Source of the DNA: Ga0077555 sp046154645
GTDB taxonomy: Bacteria; Pseudomonadota; Alphaproteobacteria; Rhizobiales; Hyphomicrobiaceae
Reading direction: 5' to 3'
DNA: 64,000 nt
Assembly: GCA_046154645.1 (NCBI GenBank)
Contig: JBJXDZ010000122.1
Coordinates: forward strand, 62,001-126,000
Of the stretch, positions 62,451 to 64,000 are shown one piece after another. The position numbers were made by a program, and so were the translations under genes. Position 1 is the first letter of the stretch. Every line of letters starts with the position of its first letter. Under the pieces are notes generated by a model. It worked only from the letters and a program-made list of their open reading frames with translations. It was not told the origin of the DNA and did no database searches.

Positions 62451-64000
62451 ATGGCGAAGAAAACAACGAACGGCAGCAGCAAGTCCGGCAACGGCGGCGG
62501 GGCCAAGGACAGCGCGCAACCGCACAAGAAAGGCTTCCTGCGCGGGCTGCAGAACTATGGCGACGCTGATTTCTCGATCTACATGCGCCGTGCCTTTGCC
62601 AAGTCCATGGGCTACTCGGCCGATGAGCTGTCGCGCCCGATCATCGGCATCGCCGACACGTTCTCGAAGTTCAACCCCTGCCATCGCCATTTCCCGGAAC
62701 TCGTTGAGGCTGTGAAGCGCGGCATCGCGGCAGCCGGCGGGCTCGCTCTCGAATTCCCCACGATCTCGCTGCATGAATCCACGCTTGCGCCGAATTCGAT
62801 GAAGTTCCGCAACCTCATGGCCATGGACACCGAGGAGATGATCCGCGCCCAGCCCATGGACGCCGTGGTCATGCTTGGCGCGTGCGACAAAACCGTACCG
62901 GCGCAACTGATGGGGGCGGCCAGCGCCAACAAGCCCGCCATCCAGCTCATCGGTGGGCCTCAAATGACCGGCCGCTACAAGGAGCACCGGGTCGGGGCCT
63001 GCACCGATTGCCGCAAGTTCTGGGTCGAATATCGGGCTGGACGCATCAACAAGGCTGAGATCGAGACCATCGAAGGCCGCCTCGTCACCACCGCTGGCTC
63101 CTGCGCCGTGATGGGGACAGCCTCGACCATGGCGGCCATCGCCGAAGCCCTCGGCATGACCTTGCCCGGCACGGCCGCTATTCCTGCCGTCCACGCCGAT
63201 CGCATCCGCGCCGCCGAAGCGTCGGGTGCTGCCGCCGTGCGCATGGCGCGCGCCAACCTGACGCCGGACAAGATCATCACGCAGAAGGCCATCGACAACG
63301 CCACGCGCGTGCTGCTGGCGCTGGGCGGGTCGACCAACGGCGTCATCCATCTGGCAGCCATCGCCGGCCGCGTCGGCGTTAAGCTCGATCTCAAGCGCTT
63401 CAACGAGCTCTCCGACACCACGCCCGTGCTCGCCGCCGTCAAGCCCGTCGGCAACGAGTTCTACATGGAGGATTTCTACGCCGCGGGCGGCATCGGCGCC
63501 GTGTTGCGCGAGTTGAAGCCCCTGCTCCACCTCGATTGCATGACCGTCACCGGCGAAACGATCGGTGAACGCCTCGCCGCCGAAGCAGACGCCTGGGTCG
63601 ACCGCCGCGTCATCAAGTCGGCCAAGGACCCCGTTGAAGCCCAGGGTGGTCTCGTCGCCCTGTTCGGCTCGCTCGCCCCGGATGGTGCCATCATCAAGCG
63701 TTCAGCCGCCGACCCCAAGCTCTTTGAGAAAACGGCTCGCGCCGTGGTCTTCTCCTCCCTCGCCGACATGTCCGAGCGGGTCGACAGCCCCGACCTCGAC
63801 GTCACCGCCGACGACATCCTGATCCTGCAGAATGCCGGCCCGCGCGCCGCCGGCATGCCGGAAGCCGGATTCCTGCCGATCCCGAAGAAGCTCCTCGCCC
63901 AAGGCGTGAAGGACATGGTGCGCATGTCGGACGCCCGCATGTCCGGCACGGCTTACGGCACCATCGTGTTGCATGTGGCGCCTGAAGCGGCGGCTGGTGG
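62451..64000 (+). CDS. IlvD/Edd-family dehydratase, 3' end outside window
   Basis: The first 516 codons of an iron-sulfur dehydratase of the dihydroxy-acid/sugar-acid dehydratase family; the stop lies beyond the window. Cluster-ligand cysteines are C77 (FNPCHRHF), C145 (MLGACDKTVPAQLM) and C218 (TTAGSCAVMGTAST). The motif ACTDCRKFWVEYRAG resembles sugar-acid dehydratases such as arabinonate dehydratase more than biosynthetic IlvD. A basic, low-complexity N-terminus of about 28 residues precedes the domain. A GAGG site is about 11 bases upstream of the ATG. Confidence 0.9.
   Translation, partial: MAKKTTNGSSKSGNGGGAKDSAQPHKKGFLRGLQNYGDADFSIYMRRAFAKSMGYSADELSRPIIGIADTFSKFNPCHRHFPELVEAVKRGIAAAGGLALEFPTISLHESTLAPNSMKFRNLMAMDTEEMIRAQPMDAVVMLGACDKTVPAQLMGAASANKPAIQLIGGPQMTGRYKEHRVGACTDCRKFWVEYRAGRINKAEIETIEGRLVTTAGSCAVMGTASTMAAIAEALGMTLPGTAAIPAVHADRIRAAEASGAAAVRMARANLTPDKIITQKAIDNATRVLLALGGSTNGVIHLAAIAGRVGVKLDLKRFNELSDTTPVLAAVKPVGNEFYMEDFYAAGGIGAVLRELKPLLHLDCMTVTGETIGERLAAEADAWVDRRVIKSAKDPVEAQGGLVALFGSLAPDGAIIKRSAADPKLFEKTARAVVFSSLADMSERVDSPDLDVTADDILILQNAGPRAAGMPEAGFLPIPKKLLAQGVKDMVRMSDARMSGTAYGTIVLHVAPEAAAG

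Noticed and set aside
62082..63530. 482-codon reverse open frame opposite the IlvD/Edd gene and hicA
   Set aside because: Low-complexity antisense translation with no motifs; the forward genes carry clear family signatures.

Overview
The window is GC-rich, gene-dense DNA from an alphaproteobacterium, most likely of the order Hyphomicrobiales (Rhizobiales). The grounds are the cycHJKL-type order ccmI-ccmE-ccmF-ccmH, nuo genes followed by birA and RNase J, methylmalonyl-CoA epimerase next to a DUF1467 gene, divergent anmK and tyrS, an ELM1-like protein, and ffh-rpsP-rimM. No genus can be named from the sequence alone. There is no CRISPR array, integrase or insertion sequence.

Layout. 1-4833: the 3' part of uvrC, then two surface-polysaccharide genes (GT4 glycosyltransferase, FlaA1/CapD-type sugar dehydratase) in reverse. 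4961-8326: recR, a Phd/VapC toxin-antitoxin pair, a small unknown gene and an AidB-like acyl-CoA dehydrogenase. 8382-12603: cytochrome c maturation genes ccmI-E-F-H. 12728-14209: a glycine-zipper lipoprotein and a membrane protein. 14235-17383: nuoE, a small membrane gene, nuoF, methylmalonyl-CoA epimerase and DUF1467. 17507-19896: tRNA-Leu, mutM, an SDR, a RidA protein and tRNA-Gly. 20049-24220: a thiamine cluster, thiS-thiG-thiE, tightly followed by a carbamoylase-like amidase and an NTF2-like protein, then an aldo/keto reductase. 24332-26918: anmK and tyrS. 26972-40474: a long reverse operon nuoG-H-I-J-K-L-M-N-birA-rnj with three extra small membrane proteins. 40667-45152: assorted single genes. 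45224-47963: ffh-rpsP-rimM. 48028-54949: a hydroxyacid dehydrogenase, a two-domain membrane protein (flippase-like plus O-antigen ligase-like), clpB and an orphan DUF433 gene. 55036-60398: a MOSC protein, an FAD oxidase, leuC-leuD and a TauD-type dioxygenase. 60588-64000: a secreted protein, a C39/papain-like protein, a HicB-HicA pair and an IlvD/Edd dehydratase cut by the window end.

How the genes work together. Most of respiratory complex I is encoded here but in two separated pieces. The NADH-oxidising subunits NuoE and NuoF lie on the plus strand, and NuoG to NuoN lie about 10 kb away on the minus strand. NuoA-D are absent. Epimerase and DUF1467, which I recall following RNase J in related genomes, sit directly after nuoF. 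This points to rearrangement of an ancestral nuoA-N-birA-rnj-mce-DUF1467 cluster. Four unannotated small membrane proteins lie inside the nuo pieces and are candidate accessory subunits or assembly factors. Palindromic repeats interrupt this region twice: a multi-hairpin element between nuoK and nuoL, and an in-frame insertion in nuoN that shares a core with repeats between ffh and rpsP. The ccm genes supply haem attachment for c-type cytochromes such as the small one at 42996.
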